14,749 nt of DNA, from assembly GCA_964478335.1 (NCBI GenBank), contig CAYZIC010000058.1, positions 1 to 14,749 of the forward strand, in the 5' to 3' direction. Source of the DNA: CAYZIC01 sp964478335 (lineage in GTDB: Bacteria; Verrucomicrobiota; Kiritimatiellia; RFP12; DVOR01). Both the position numbers and the translations under genes were made by a program. Below the pieces are notes generated by a model. It ran no database searches. It saw only the letters and a program-made list of their open reading frames with translations, and had not been told where the DNA came from. Of the stretch, positions 5,971 through 14,624 are shown piece by piece (positions within the stretch are counted from its first letter, which is position 1; the number at the start of each line of letters is the position of its first letter).

Positions 5971-8196
5971 ATGAGCAAACAATTCACTTCTGGCGATTGG
6001 TCTAACGAAATTAACGTTCGTGACTTTATCCAGCGTAACTACACCCCTTATACGGGTGACGATTCTTTCTTGGTCGGCCCTACGGCCCGTACCACTGCTA
6101 TCAATGACAAGTATGAAGCCCTTCACCTCGAAGAACTCGAAAAGGGTGTGCTTGATGTTGATACGCGCCACGCATCCTCTTTGCTGGCTCACGAACCTGG
6201 CTTTATTGATAAAGAAAATGAAATCATCTTTGGTTTGCAAACTGACGCACCTTTGAAGCGCAGCGTGAACCCCTTTGGTGGTTTCCGTATGGCAGAGCAA
6301 GCTTGCGAAGCTTATGGCTACAAGGTCTCCGATACGCTCCGTACCGAATTCACCTACCGCACGACCCACAATGATGGTGTGTTCCGTGCGTACACGCCTG
6401 AAATGCGCGCTTTGCGCTCGGCTCACATCTTGACCGGTTTGCCTGACGCTTATGGCCGTGGCCGTATCATCGGTGACTATCGCCGTGTCGCACTATATGG
6501 TACTGACAAGCTCATCGCTCAAAAGGCTTTTGAGTTGGATACCATTGGCACTGCTGATCATGAGACCATGACTGCTGAGCTCATCCAACTGCGTGAAGAC
6601 GTCTGGCGTCAAATCGACTTCCTCAAGCGCTTGGCTAAGATGGCTGAAACCTATGGTTGCAACATCTCCCAACCTGCCGTCACCGCTAAGGAAGCTACCC
6701 AAGCTGTCTACTTCGCCTACTTGGCTGCGATCAAGGAGCAAAATGGTGCTGCGATGTCTTTGGGCCGCGTGTCGACATTCTTGGACATCTACTTCGAGCG
6801 TGACCTTGCAGAAGGCACCTTGACCGAAGAGTCCGCACAAGAAATCGTGGACGATTTCGTCATCAAACTCCGTATGAATCGTCAGCTCCGTACCCCTGAG
6901 TACAACGAGCTCTTTGCTGGTGACCCGACCTGGACCACCGAGTCTCTCGGTGGTATGGGCCTTGATGGCCGTACCCTCGTCACGAAGACGACTTTCCGTG
7001 TGTTGCACACGCTGAATACCCTCGGCCCTGCTCCAGAACCGAACATGACCGTTCTTTGGGCAAAGAATTTGCCTAAGGGCTTCAAGGACTTCTGCGCTAA
7101 GGTTTCGATCGATACCGACTCTGTCCAATACGAAAACGACGACCTCATGCGTAAGCGCTTTGGTGATGACTATGCAATCGCTTGCTGCGTCTCAGCAATG
7201 ACCATCGGTAAGGAAATGCAATTCTTCGGCGCTCGTGCTAACTTCCCCAAGACCTTCTTGATGACCCTCAATGGCGGCCGTGAAGAAATCAAGGGCAAGC
7301 TCGTCGCTCCTGAAACATCTCTCCCTGCTGAAGGTGCTTTGAACTATGACGACGTCATGGAACGTTTCAAAAAGTACTTGAGCTGGTTGGCTCATGCGTA
7401 TGTCAATACGATGAATGTCATCCACTACATGCACGACAAGTATGCTTACGAAAAGATCCAAATGGCCTTGCACGACACGGAAGTGAGACGCTGGATGGCA
7501 TTTGGTATCGCAGGTATCTCTGTCGTGGCGGACTCTTTGAGCGCAATCAAATACGCTAAGGTCACCCCTGTGCGTAACGAAGCTGGCATCGCAACCGACT
7601 TCACGATCGAAGGCGACTTCCCTAAGTTTGGTAACGATGATGACCGCGTCGATTCGATCGCTCAAGAAATCGTCTCCTACTTCTACAAAGAGCTCTGCAA
7701 GACGCCTTGCTATCGCAATGCGGTCCACACCCTCTCCTTGCTCACCATCACTTCTAACGTGATGTACGGCAAGAATACCGGTGCAACTCCTGACGGCCGT
7801 AAGGCTGGCGAACCTTTCGCTCCTGGTGCAAACCCCATGCAAGGTCGCGATAGCTCTGGCGCAGTAGCTTCATTGAACTCTGTCGCTAAGCTTTTCTACG
7901 ATCACTGCCGTGACGGTATCTCCAATACCTTTACGATCGTCCCCTCGACCCTCGGTCAAAACAAGGACGCTCAGGTCGCGAACTTGGTCAACCTCATGGA
8001 TGGTTACTTCGTCCAAGGCGCTCACCACTTGAATGTGAACGTCCTCGACCGCGAAACCCTCCTCGATGCCCAAGCTCATCCTGAGAAGTACCCGCTCTTG
8101 ACCATCCGTGTCTCGGGGTATGCTGTTCGCTTTAACAGCCTCAGCAAGAAGCACCAAGACGAGGTTATCTCTCGTACGCACCACGCTTCGCTCTAA
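5971..8196 (+). CDS. pflB: Formate C-acetyltransferase (pyruvate formate-lyase)
   Basis: This 741-residue glycyl-radical enzyme converts pyruvate and CoA to acetyl-CoA and formate in the cytoplasm under anaerobic conditions. The adjacent catalytic cysteines are Cys405-Cys406 in IACCVSAM, and the radical glycine is Gly716 in RVSGYAVRFNSL, 25 residues from the end as usual. Other family hallmarks are NPFGGFRMAE, TRHASSL near the N-terminus and TPDGRKAGEPFAPGANPM. Length is close to E. coli PflB (760). The open frame extends back to 5779, but the promoter lies inside that extension and the ATG at 5971 has a perfect AAGGAGG six bases upstream, so I start there. The gene is monocistronic. The activating radical-SAM enzyme PflA and the formate channel FocA, common neighbours, are not in this window; PflA must be encoded elsewhere for the enzyme to work. 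Confidence 0.97.
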   Translation: MSKQFTSGDWSNEINVRDFIQRNYTPYTGDDSFLVGPTARTTAINDKYEALHLEELEKGVLDVDTRHASSLLAHEPGFIDKENEIIFGLQTDAPLKRSVNPFGGFRMAEQACEAYGYKVSDTLRTEFTYRTTHNDGVFRAYTPEMRALRSAHILTGLPDAYGRGRIIGDYRRVALYGTDKLIAQKAFELDTIGTADHETMTAELIQLREDVWRQIDFLKRLAKMAETYGCNISQPAVTAKEATQAVYFAYLAAIKEQNGAAMSLGRVSTFLDIYFERDLAEGTLTEESAQEIVDDFVIKLRMNRQLRTPEYNELFAGDPTWTTESLGGMGLDGRTLVTKTTFRVLHTLNTLGPAPEPNMTVLWAKNLPKGFKDFCAKVSIDTDSVQYENDDLMRKRFGDDYAIACCVSAMTIGKEMQFFGARANFPKTFLMTLNGGREEIKGKLVAPETSLPAEGALNYDDVMERFKKYLSWLAHAYVNTMNVIHYMHDKYAYEKIQMALHDTEVRRWMAFGIAGISVVADSLSAIKYAKVTPVRNEAGIATDFTIEGDFPKFGNDDDRVDSIAQEIVSYFYKELCKTPCYRNAVHTLSLLTITSNVMYGKNTGATPDGRKAGEPFAPGANPMQGRDSSGAVASLNSVAKLFYDHCRDGISNTFTIVPSTLGQNKDAQVANLVNLMDGYFVQGAHHLNVNVLDRETLLDAQAHPEKYPLLTIRVSGYAVRFNSLSKKHQDEVISRTHHASL

Positions 8197-8212
8197 GTGC
8201 TGCAGATGCTTC

Positions 8213-8244
8213 AAAAAAGCCTCGGTTTACGCCGAGGCTTTTTT
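8213..8244 (+). terminator. Rho-independent terminator after pflB
   Basis: Stem GCCTCGG (8219-8225) with CCGAGGC (8232-8238), a six-base loop, six T after it and six A before it. The flanking A6/T6 makes it potentially bidirectional. It is 17 bases after the pflB stop, so pflB is transcribed alone. Confidence 0.93.
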
Positions 8245-8361
8245 ATTTCCTTTTTTTGCCTTGACGTACGTCCCTTTCCACTATCCCTTTACTGATCGTC
8301 CATTTAGATCCCAAAAGCCACCATTCACGACAATAAATCAATCAATGCGTCACTTTTTGAC

Positions 8362-8390
8362 TTGTCTTTTCTGCAAAAAAAGGCTATTAT
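8362..8390 (+). promoter_or_regulatory. Promoter for the large secreted protein gene
   Basis: -35 TTGTCT (8362-8367), 17-base spacer, -10 TATTAT (8385-8390). A second -35-like TTGACT at 8357-8362 has too long a spacer (22 bases) for this -10. Transcription is expected near 8396, giving a leader of about 37 bases to the ATG at 8433. Confidence 0.62.
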
Positions 8391-8432
8391 ACCATTATTT
8401 AGAACATTGTGAAATCAGTATTAGAGGTTTAT

Positions 8433-11375
8433 ATGTTAAAAATGTTCAGCGCGATCCATCATCTTTCTTTTGTCGTACTCGCTAGCTTGCTGAGTGCGCC
8501 CGCTCTATTTGCCGACATCACCCAAGATAGCAGCGACTGCACCTGGCAATTCATCGGCAGTACCGACTCCTCATGGGCGAATGCCGCCAACTGGCAGACG
8601 CGCACGACCAACACTGCCCCCTGGACACAAGCCACCTCCTACCCCTACCAAGGCGGCGTCATCCCCACAGGCGCAATACTCGTCGATGGCAACGAAGTGC
8701 AATCCGCCAAAAACCTTTCTGCGGACTTCCCTCTAGCTGCGACCAACCTCAAGCTCCGCATCGTCAATGGCGCAATGGTAACCTTGGCCAACCTGACAAG
8801 CCTCGCAGGCACCACCCCCGCAGATCAGCCCAACATTTATATCGATGCAATCTCCCAAATCACCCTCTCTGGAGGCGATATCTCTAATGTCTCCAATAGC
8901 GCAACTTGGACAATTGACAACCCTGTTGGCCTACGTTTTGAGCAAACACGAGCACCATCAACAACTTGTGCCTACTCATTAGGCGAAGCTGGTCGTATCT
9001 ACATCAACGCAGAGAATGTCGCCCCCGTATCCATCTCCTGCTCCCTGCCCAACGCCGTCACTGCAGGCTTCCCCCAATCCCAAAAACGCATCGTCACCCG
9101 TACGTTGCTCCAAGCCAAGAGCCTCACTGCAGACACCTTTACGGCGACCGTCACCACCTCTACAGCAGATACCACCGACAACGAGCCCGCTGCAAAATTC
9201 AAGGCTACCACGCCCACGACCGACGACCCCATCAACACCTACACATTTGTCAAGGCAAATGGTGCCCTCAAGCTGATCTTCGTCACCAACTCCATTCCCC
9301 CTGCAGCCAACCTCGCTTGGCTCTTTAAGGGTATCTCTGGCGACTGGACAGATGCCCGCAACTGGAGCCGCTGGGACGACCGCAATATCTACAACGACAC
9401 GACCTTTGTGCCTGCGCTTGACACGGATTCGTTCGCCAATGAATCCGCCATCCTGACGCCTGCATTCGGCAAGATTTTCTTAAATAGCGTCGATGACGCA
9501 ATTACGGCACCCGCACTCAATGGTCACAATCTGCACCTCACTGTTAGAGACTGCCTTGCGGGCATTACCTTTGACACGATCTCTGCACTTGATGGTACGC
9601 TCGAGCTCATTAACACCCCCTTTACCGCCACGACAATCTCGATCGAGGACACCGCAGTCCTCACTGCGACCTCGCCATCAGCCACCATCCAAACGCTCTC
9701 TGCGCCAGATAAGACGTGGTCTCTTAATCTTGCCATTGCTGGCAAGCTCACCATTGCCAACACCGCAAATCTCTCGAGCAACACCCTGACCCTCGCGGCC
9801 CACCTTGCAATGGATGCTAATGCACCAACCCCAATCACCACACGCATCCTCGTCGATGGCAGCGACGCAACGACCTTTAATACTACTGGGCTCACCATCA
9901 CCCCAACTTTCACCGCGGGCTACAGCAATGAGAAAACCCTCAAGCAAGTTTCCTCAGCAGCAGCCGTCACCAATGAGGGCGACTACTTCGTCGCGATCGT
10001 AGGCAAGCAGATCATCGTCACCTACAAGCCTTTTCACAGCCTCCCACTCAATGTGCTGAGTCCCGAGAAGCCCCTCGTTGATTTCTCGACCCTCTCCACC
10101 GACAATGCTGGCAAGCTCTTTAGAGACCTCGATGCCCTCTATGCAGGCTGGGCCAAGCTCTACCAAGCCAATCTCCCCAGCGGTCACGAAACCATCGACA
10201 AATCCAAATTTGTAAAAGACCCCGACACTCAAAAAGTCCTCCTCGCTCTCGATACTGGCGACACGGGATTCCTCACCATGCCAATCTATCAATCGGACAA
10301 GCAGGCCACACCGCTCAATGGATGGACGACAGAATCTACCGCCACCAGTGTGACCAACAGCGTCGAGCTCAAGACGACTCTCGTCCTCAGCGATGCCTTG
10401 CCCAATCTCACTGATCTCTATAACAATATCAAAATGCCCGACGTGACCGATCCCTCGTCAAACATGGCCAAGATTGCACTCTGCGTCAAAGGCATCGACA
10501 AGCGCATCTACATCTCGCGCACCAAGTATCTCGACAAAGATGGCTTCCCCTCTTACACCGCAGACATGGCCGATACGGGCTACACCGTACAAGGCGATCT
10601 CAACGCACTCCACACCATCCGCATCGTCAATAAGACCCAAAGCAATAGCTCGGCCTTTAAGGTCTACCTCGATGGACAATGCATCACCGATAAGATCGGC
10701 TATAAGCAGGATGAGTCTAACAACATCTGGGACTACACCCCCGGCTCTGGAGACTGGGTTTTGTCCTTATTCTACATGAATACCGCCGCCGACATTGACT
10801 CCGTCAATCAGCTCTCCGGTATCGGATTTTCTGCAACAGAGGGAGCCCACCTGCAATCATTGGCCCTGCTCGTCAACGATGTCCCCCCGACCCATCCTGC
10901 GCTGCCTGAAGCATTTAAGGATCAAGGCATCACCGCAGATGATGCGGACTTTGGCCGCTGGTGCGCAGACAATGGCTACACCGCCTCGACAGCTCTCTCT
11001 GACGACGACCTACAAGCTTTTCTCCTCAATGCCCCCATCGGCACCAGTGCGACCTTGCGCATTACGGGGCTCTCGGTCAACGAGACAACCAAGCTGTCCA
11101 CCCTCAATGTCATCGCCACACCTACAGGCCCAGGCGCAAAGACCTTTGACCTCAGCAAGATCAATGCAACGATCTGCCTCGCGAGCAAGTTTAAGCTAAC
11201 CGACACCTGGCTCGGTGCCCTACACTATAATACGGCTCCCTATACCACGGTTATCAATAGCACCACACAAACCGCGACCATCATCATCCCTTACGATGCA
11301 GACCTCAAGGGGCTCTTCATTAAGGCGATCCTCGTCTCCAAGCCTAAGACGACCAGCTACACCCCGACTCTCTAA
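8433..11375 (+). CDS. Large secreted multidomain protein of unknown function with NW-motif repeats
   Basis: The protein has 980 residues from the ATG at 8433 (AGAGG SD five bases upstream; the open frame reaches 8409 through a GTG). It starts with a Sec signal peptide: Lys3, hydrophobic core at about 11-20, and SAPALFA with likely cleavage after Ala27. Two tandem regions open alike: W38-x-F-x-G-x(5)-W-x(4)-NW, and a WLFKGISGDW...NW copy near 296-310. Each is followed by a Thr/Asn/Ala-rich, beta-strand-like stretch of 230-250 residues. Residues about 535-815 look like a jelly-roll or LamG-like fold, and about 822-980 form a Thr-rich C-terminal module after a short helical linker. I see no autotransporter barrel, LPxTG, PEP-CTERM motif or enzyme site. 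Similar G-x-W-x(4)-NW modules are common in verrucomicrobial surface proteins; adhesion or glycan binding is a guess only. Confidence 0.88.
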   Translation: MLKMFSAIHHLSFVVLASLLSAPALFADITQDSSDCTWQFIGSTDSSWANAANWQTRTTNTAPWTQATSYPYQGGVIPTGAILVDGNEVQSAKNLSADFPLAATNLKLRIVNGAMVTLANLTSLAGTTPADQPNIYIDAISQITLSGGDISNVSNSATWTIDNPVGLRFEQTRAPSTTCAYSLGEAGRIYINAENVAPVSISCSLPNAVTAGFPQSQKRIVTRTLLQAKSLTADTFTATVTTSTADTTDNEPAAKFKATTPTTDDPINTYTFVKANGALKLIFVTNSIPPAANLAWLFKGISGDWTDARNWSRWDDRNIYNDTTFVPALDTDSFANESAILTPAFGKIFLNSVDDAITAPALNGHNLHLTVRDCLAGITFDTISALDGTLELINTPFTATTISIEDTAVLTATSPSATIQTLSAPDKTWSLNLAIAGKLTIANTANLSSNTLTLAAHLAMDANAPTPITTRILVDGSDATTFNTTGLTITPTFTAGYSNEKTLKQVSSAAAVTNEGDYFVAIVGKQIIVTYKPFHSLPLNVLSPEKPLVDFSTLSTDNAGKLFRDLDALYAGWAKLYQANLPSGHETIDKSKFVKDPDTQKVLLALDTGDTGFLTMPIYQSDKQATPLNGWTTESTATSVTNSVELKTTLVLSDALPNLTDLYNNIKMPDVTDPSSNMAKIALCVKGIDKRIYISRTKYLDKDGFPSYTADMADTGYTVQGDLNALHTIRIVNKTQSNSSAFKVYLDGQCITDKIGYKQDESNNIWDYTPGSGDWVLSLFYMNTAADIDSVNQLSGIGFSATEGAHLQSLALLVNDVPPTHPALPEAFKDQGITADDADFGRWCADNGYTASTALSDDDLQAFLLNAPIGTSATLRITGLSVNETTKLSTLNVIATPTGPGAKTFDLSKINATICLASKFKLTDTWLGALHYNTAPYTTVINSTTQTATIIIPYDADLKGLFIKAILVSKPKTTSYTPTL

Positions 11376-11416
11376 GACCTCTAGGCGATTTCCTCCGCAC
11401 TGATTGCGTTTGACGC

Positions 11417-11445
11417 TTGACAAATGAATGGGAAATCGCTATACT
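11417..11445 (+). promoter_or_regulatory. Near-consensus sigma70 promoter for efp
   Basis: -35 TTGACA (11417-11422, perfect), 17-base spacer, -10 TATACT (11440-11445, five of six). Transcription should start near 11452, about 30 bases before the efp ATG. It overlaps the upstream extension of the efp open frame that begins at a TTG at 11417, so that start is not credible. Confidence 0.85.
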
Positions 11446-11482
11446 AACCCTCATTTTTGAAACAAGATTAAGGACACTTATT

Positions 11483-12049
11483 ATGTATACAGCATCAGAC
11501 CTCAAAAAAGGCCTCAAAATCATGCTCGATGACCAACCCTACGTCATCACAGACTTCGACTTCTCCAAGCCCGGCAAAGGCCAAGCCATCTACAACTGTA
11601 AATTGCGCAATATGCTCAATGGCTCTGGCAAAAGCTGCTCATTCCGCTCGGGCGACCGCTTCGAAAAGCCAGACCTCTCCCAACAGGACTTGATCTTCTC
11701 CTACGAGGACAACAACGAATATATCTTTAACGACGAAGACTACAACGAAATCCGCGTTTCCAAAGAAACCCTCGGCGACAAGGTTTACTTCTTGACCGAT
11801 GGTATCGAAGTCAACGCATTGCTTTACCAGGGCTCTGTGATCGATGTCGATCTACCCTCATTCGTTGAGCGCACCGTGATCCAATGCGATCCTGGCGTCA
11901 AGGGCAACACCGCCTCCGGTAAGGTCACCAAGCCGGGTACCGTCGAGGGTGGTTACCGATTGGCTGTCCCGCTTTTCATTAATGAAGGCGACATCATCCG
12001 CATCGACACCCGCACGGGAGAATATGCCGACCGCGTCAAGTCTAACTAA
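11483..12049 (+). CDS. efp: Translation elongation factor P
   Basis: The 188-residue protein, the same length as E. coli EF-P, enters the ribosomal E site and relieves stalling at proline runs. Domain order is the KOW-like domain I (1-62), OB-fold domain II (about 66-125) and OB-fold domain III (about 130-188), with the conserved GNTASGKVTKPGT and EGDIIRIDTRTGEY segments. The modified tip residue corresponds to Lys32 in KPGKGQA, the form that in other bacteria is beta-lysylated by EpmA/EpmB; those enzymes are not in this window. The start at 11483 has AAGGA eight bases upstream and fits the family N-terminus. It is the first gene after a very strong promoter and may lead the downstream TPR-vanZ-rarA genes, separated from them by a hairpin that could reduce read-through. 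Confidence 0.97.
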   Translation: MYTASDLKKGLKIMLDDQPYVITDFDFSKPGKGQAIYNCKLRNMLNGSGKSCSFRSGDRFEKPDLSQQDLIFSYEDNNEYIFNDEDYNEIRVSKETLGDKVYFLTDGIEVNALLYQGSVIDVDLPSFVERTVIQCDPGVKGNTASGKVTKPGTVEGGYRLAVPLFINEGDIIRIDTRTGEYADRVKSN

Positions 12050-12057
12050 TCCTTGCT

Positions 12058-12085
12058 CGCCTAGCTCCTTCTTGCGAGCTAGGCG
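12058..12085 (+). terminator. Stem-loop after efp, possibly an attenuator
   Basis: Perfect 10-base arms CGCCTAGCTC (12058-12067) and GAGCTAGGCG (12076-12085) with an eight-base loop, eight bases after the efp stop. It lacks the U-run of an efficient intrinsic terminator (TATCCCC follows), so it may give partial termination or protect the efp mRNA 3' end. Confidence 0.45.
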
Positions 12086-12124
12086 TATCCCCATTTCGAT
12101 CTCTATTACAAGTAGGTCTACATT

Positions 12125-12853
12125 ATGTCTAAAGAACTCCCCACCCTCAAAGCCGTGCCTGCGCACATTCCTGAAGAACTCATCCCCGTTTATGATTGGT
12201 GGATTACCCGCGGTCCCAAGACTGTTGCGATCGTAATCGTCATCTTGGCCATTGTTTTTGGTGTGATTGGTTGGCATCTCCGTGGTTTGGCCAAGCTCGA
12301 CCAGGCCAATGTCGCCCTCGCTCAAGCCCAAGGCGCAGAAGATTTCCAAACCTTGCTCTCTGACAACAACACCAAGCCCGCCCAACTCTCCCGTTTGGCG
12401 TTGGCTCGTGCCTACTACAATGCTGGCTCTTACCAAGAAGCGCTCTCTGAGTACAATCTATTCTTGGCACAAACCGATGCTCCAGAATTCAAGGACATCG
12501 CTGTCATTGGTAAGGCTCACGCCCTCGAAGGTCTCGGCCAAGCCGACGACGCAATTGCCATTCTCAAGCCCTTTGCTGAGCAAGCTACCGACAGTCACTA
12601 CCTCAAGGCTACCGCCCTCATCGCATGGGCGCGCTGCGAAACCCTCTCGGGCAACAAGGCTCAAGCACTCACAATCTTGGCTCCTGTCTTGACCGCTGAC
12701 GACAAGTCGCCTTTGGCGGCATTTAAGTTCGCCGCTGAGCAAGCTGCTAAGATGATCGAGTCTTACGAAAAGCCCCAGCCGGTCAATCCTAAAGTTGTCA
12801 CCTCTCAGACTGCACCAGCCAAAAGCACGACACCTGCCAAACCGGCAAAATAA
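12125..12853 (+). CDS. Membrane-anchored TPR protein (YfgM-like)
   Basis: This 242-residue protein has a short cytoplasmic N-terminus, one transmembrane segment at about 33-50 (AIVIVILAIVFGVIGW) and a soluble helical domain with tetratricopeptide-like pairs: LALARAYYNAGSYQEALSEY (about 92-111), then GKAHALEGLGQADDAIAIL, then IAWARCETLSGNKAQALTIL. A Pro/Ala/Thr/Lys-rich tail ends the protein. The layout matches the YfgM / TPR_21 group, in which the TPR domain faces the periplasm and helps at the Sec translocon; here the comparison rests on architecture and hydrophobic pattern, not on a residue-level match. The SD is AGTAGG eight bases before ATG. The gene is 75 bases after efp and nine bases before the VanZ-like gene, so it probably belongs to the same transcript as the genes below it. 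Confidence 0.82.
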   Translation: MSKELPTLKAVPAHIPEELIPVYDWWITRGPKTVAIVIVILAIVFGVIGWHLRGLAKLDQANVALAQAQGAEDFQTLLSDNNTKPAQLSRLALARAYYNAGSYQEALSEYNLFLAQTDAPEFKDIAVIGKAHALEGLGQADDAIAILKPFAEQATDSHYLKATALIAWARCETLSGNKAQALTILAPVLTADDKSPLAAFKFAAEQAAKMIESYEKPQPVNPKVVTSQTAPAKSTTPAKPAK

Positions 12854-12862
12854 GCGCCCTCT

Positions 12863-13252
12863 ATGCTGACTCTTTGCACAAAGTCTCGCTTACTCATCGC
12901 CCTCATATTGCTTGGGGGCGTTGCTTTTTTATCCCTAGTCAAAATCGGCAATCCGATTGACTTAGTCAAAGAGGTCACCTATCAGGATAAGCTCGTGCAC
13001 ATCACGATGTACTTCGTCCTGACTCTCTCCTGGCTCTTTGCCCTAAGAGCTGTGCGCCGCGATACCATTGTCGTACCGCTGACCATCCTCGCAGCTGCTG
13101 CTTTTGGTCTCCTCATGGAGTGCCTCCAAGAGCTCTCGGGATGGCGATCGTTTGAATGGTTCGACGCAGTAGCCAATACCTTTGGTGCGTGTTGCGCTGC
13201 GCTCATCTACCTCCTATTGACACTCAAGCTCCACTGCACTGACAATGAGTAG
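12863..13252 (+). CDS. VanZ-like family membrane protein
   Basis: The 129-residue integral membrane protein has four hydrophobic segments (about 9-27, 45-62, 68-88 and 103-121). It carries the VanZ-like signature: D42-K-x2-H46-x3-Y50 at the head of the second segment, G82-x3-E86-x2-Q89 in the third, and R95...D101-x2-AN105-x2-G108 leading into the fourth. The family is named for the teicoplanin-resistance accessory protein VanZ, but most members are chromosomal and of unknown function, so resistance should not be inferred. It starts nine bases after the TPR gene without a clear SD, suggesting coupled translation, and its end overlaps the start of rarA by eight bases. Confidence 0.85.
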   Translation: MLTLCTKSRLLIALILLGGVAFLSLVKIGNPIDLVKEVTYQDKLVHITMYFVLTLSWLFALRAVRRDTIVVPLTILAAAAFGLLMECLQELSGWRSFEWFDAVANTFGACCAALIYLLLTLKLHCTDNE

Positions 13253-14624
13253 CACAGACGACCTTTTTGCATCAGACATCCCTACCCCCTTGACTCAATC
13301 TCATCAAGAGGGGGATGACTATTCCTATGCCAAGGCTCAGCCCCTCCCCTCAAGAATGCGCCCTGAGTCGCTCGAGGAAATCGTCGGCCAAGACCACATT
13401 CTTGCGCAGGGTAAGCTCTTGCGACGCATCATTGAGAGCGACCGCTTTACCAATTTGATCTTTTATGGACCTCCTGGTACGGGCAAAACCACCCTAGCGG
13501 AGGTTATTGCCAAGACGACCAATCGGCGCTTTGAGCGGCTCTCAGGTGTCCTCTCCAATGTCTCGGCTATTCGCTCGATCTGCGAGGTTGCCAAGCAGTA
13601 TCGCAAGCTGATTGGCACGGTCCTCTTTGTCGACGAGATTCATCGTTTTAATAAATCCCAACAGGATGTATTGCTCCCCTACATTGAGGATGGCACAGTG
13701 ACGCTCATTGGGGCGACCACCCACAATCCTGAGATCTTTATCAATACGCCACTGACATCGCGCTCTCTGGTCTTTGAGTTGCACAGCCTGACCGCCGATG
13801 CAATTAAGACGCTCATCTTGCGTGCACTCGCCGATGTGGACAAGGGCTTAGGCGACTATCACGCCACGATTGATCCCGATGCGGCCCATTTTCTCGCCAC
13901 AATCTGTGATGGTGATGCCCGCCGTGCCCTAACCGCACTTGAAATCGCCGTGCGCTCGACCCAGCCTCAGACTGATGGCTCTATCCATATTTCTCAAGAG
14001 ATCGTTGCAGACTGCGTGCAAAAACGCATCATCTCCTATGACAAAAATGAAGATCAGCACTACGATACGATCTCGGCCTTTATCAAATCCATTCGTGGCT
14101 CTGACCCAGATGCGGCAATTTATTGGCTCGCCAAAATGCTCGAGGGGGGCGAAGACCCACGCTTCATTGCGCGCCGCTTGATCATCTCTGCCTCAGAGGA
14201 TATCGGCAATGCTGATCCTCGTGCCCTAGAGGTAGCGGTCTCGGCGATGCATGCGGTCTCCTTTATTGGCATGCCGGAGGGGCGCATCTCCTTGGCACAG
14301 GCCACCACCTACCTCGCATGCGCATCCAAAAGCAACGCCTCCTACCTCGCCATCGATGCTGCAATTGCAGATATTCGATCGGGGCGCGTGCAACCGGTGC
14401 CTGAGCAGATCAAGAATGTCCACGTCAAAGCCCACGACAAGGCCGCTCCTGATGCCTACAAGTATCCCCATGATTACCAGGGCGCAGTTGTCGATCAGGC
14501 CTACTTAACCATCCCAAAAACCTACTATCAGCCGACCCATCACGGCTATGAAGACACCATCGCCAAGCGCTTGGAATGGTTCAAAGCGCGCAAAGCCGCC
14601 TCTACAGACCCAGAGTCACACTAG
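13245..14624 (+). CDS. rarA: Replication-associated recombination protein A (AAA+ ATPase, MgsA/RarA/WRNIP1 family)
   Basis: The 459-residue clamp-loader-related ATPase acts at stalled replication forks and gaps, interacting with SSB and DNA ends in studied species. Walker A is GPPGTGKT (75-82), Walker B is VLFVDE (126-131) followed by IHRFNKSQQD, sensor 1 is GATTHNP (156-162), the arginine finger is in TSRS (Arg173), and sensor 2 is GDARRAL (223-229). The C-terminal MgsA domain begins at about YDKNEDQHYD (265-274) and contains AIYWLAKMLEGGEDP and SEDIGNADP. The ATG at 13245 lies inside the vanZ stop region (AATGAGTAG), an eight-base overlap typical of coupling. About 20 residues before the RMRPESLEE motif are extra relative to E. 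coli RarA, so a slightly later start cannot be excluded. All catalytic residues are present. Confidence 0.96.
   Translation: MSSTDDLFASDIPTPLTQSHQEGDDYSYAKAQPLPSRMRPESLEEIVGQDHILAQGKLLRRIIESDRFTNLIFYGPPGTGKTTLAEVIAKTTNRRFERLSGVLSNVSAIRSICEVAKQYRKLIGTVLFVDEIHRFNKSQQDVLLPYIEDGTVTLIGATTHNPEIFINTPLTSRSLVFELHSLTADAIKTLILRALADVDKGLGDYHATIDPDAAHFLATICDGDARRALTALEIAVRSTQPQTDGSIHISQEIVADCVQKRIISYDKNEDQHYDTISAFIKSIRGSDPDAAIYWLAKMLEGGEDPRFIARRLIISASEDIGNADPRALEVAVSAMHAVSFIGMPEGRISLAQATTYLACASKSNASYLAIDAAIADIRSGRVQPVPEQIKNVHVKAHDKAAPDAYKYPHDYQGAVVDQAYLTIPKTYYQPTHHGYEDTIAKRLEWFKARKAASTDPESH

Noticed and set aside
7192..7842. 216-codon minus-strand frame opposite pflB
   Set aside because: It is antisense to a strongly conserved enzyme, with low-complexity Val/Asp/Arg composition and no SD; a product of codon bias.
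11417..11482. 22-codon extension of EF-P from a TTG
   Set aside because: The TTG is the first part of the -35 box of a near-consensus promoter; family length fits the ATG at 11483.
12863..13252. Glycopeptide resistance role for the VanZ-like protein
   Set aside because: There are no vanHAX or regulator genes nearby, and most chromosomal VanZ-like proteins have no shown link to resistance.
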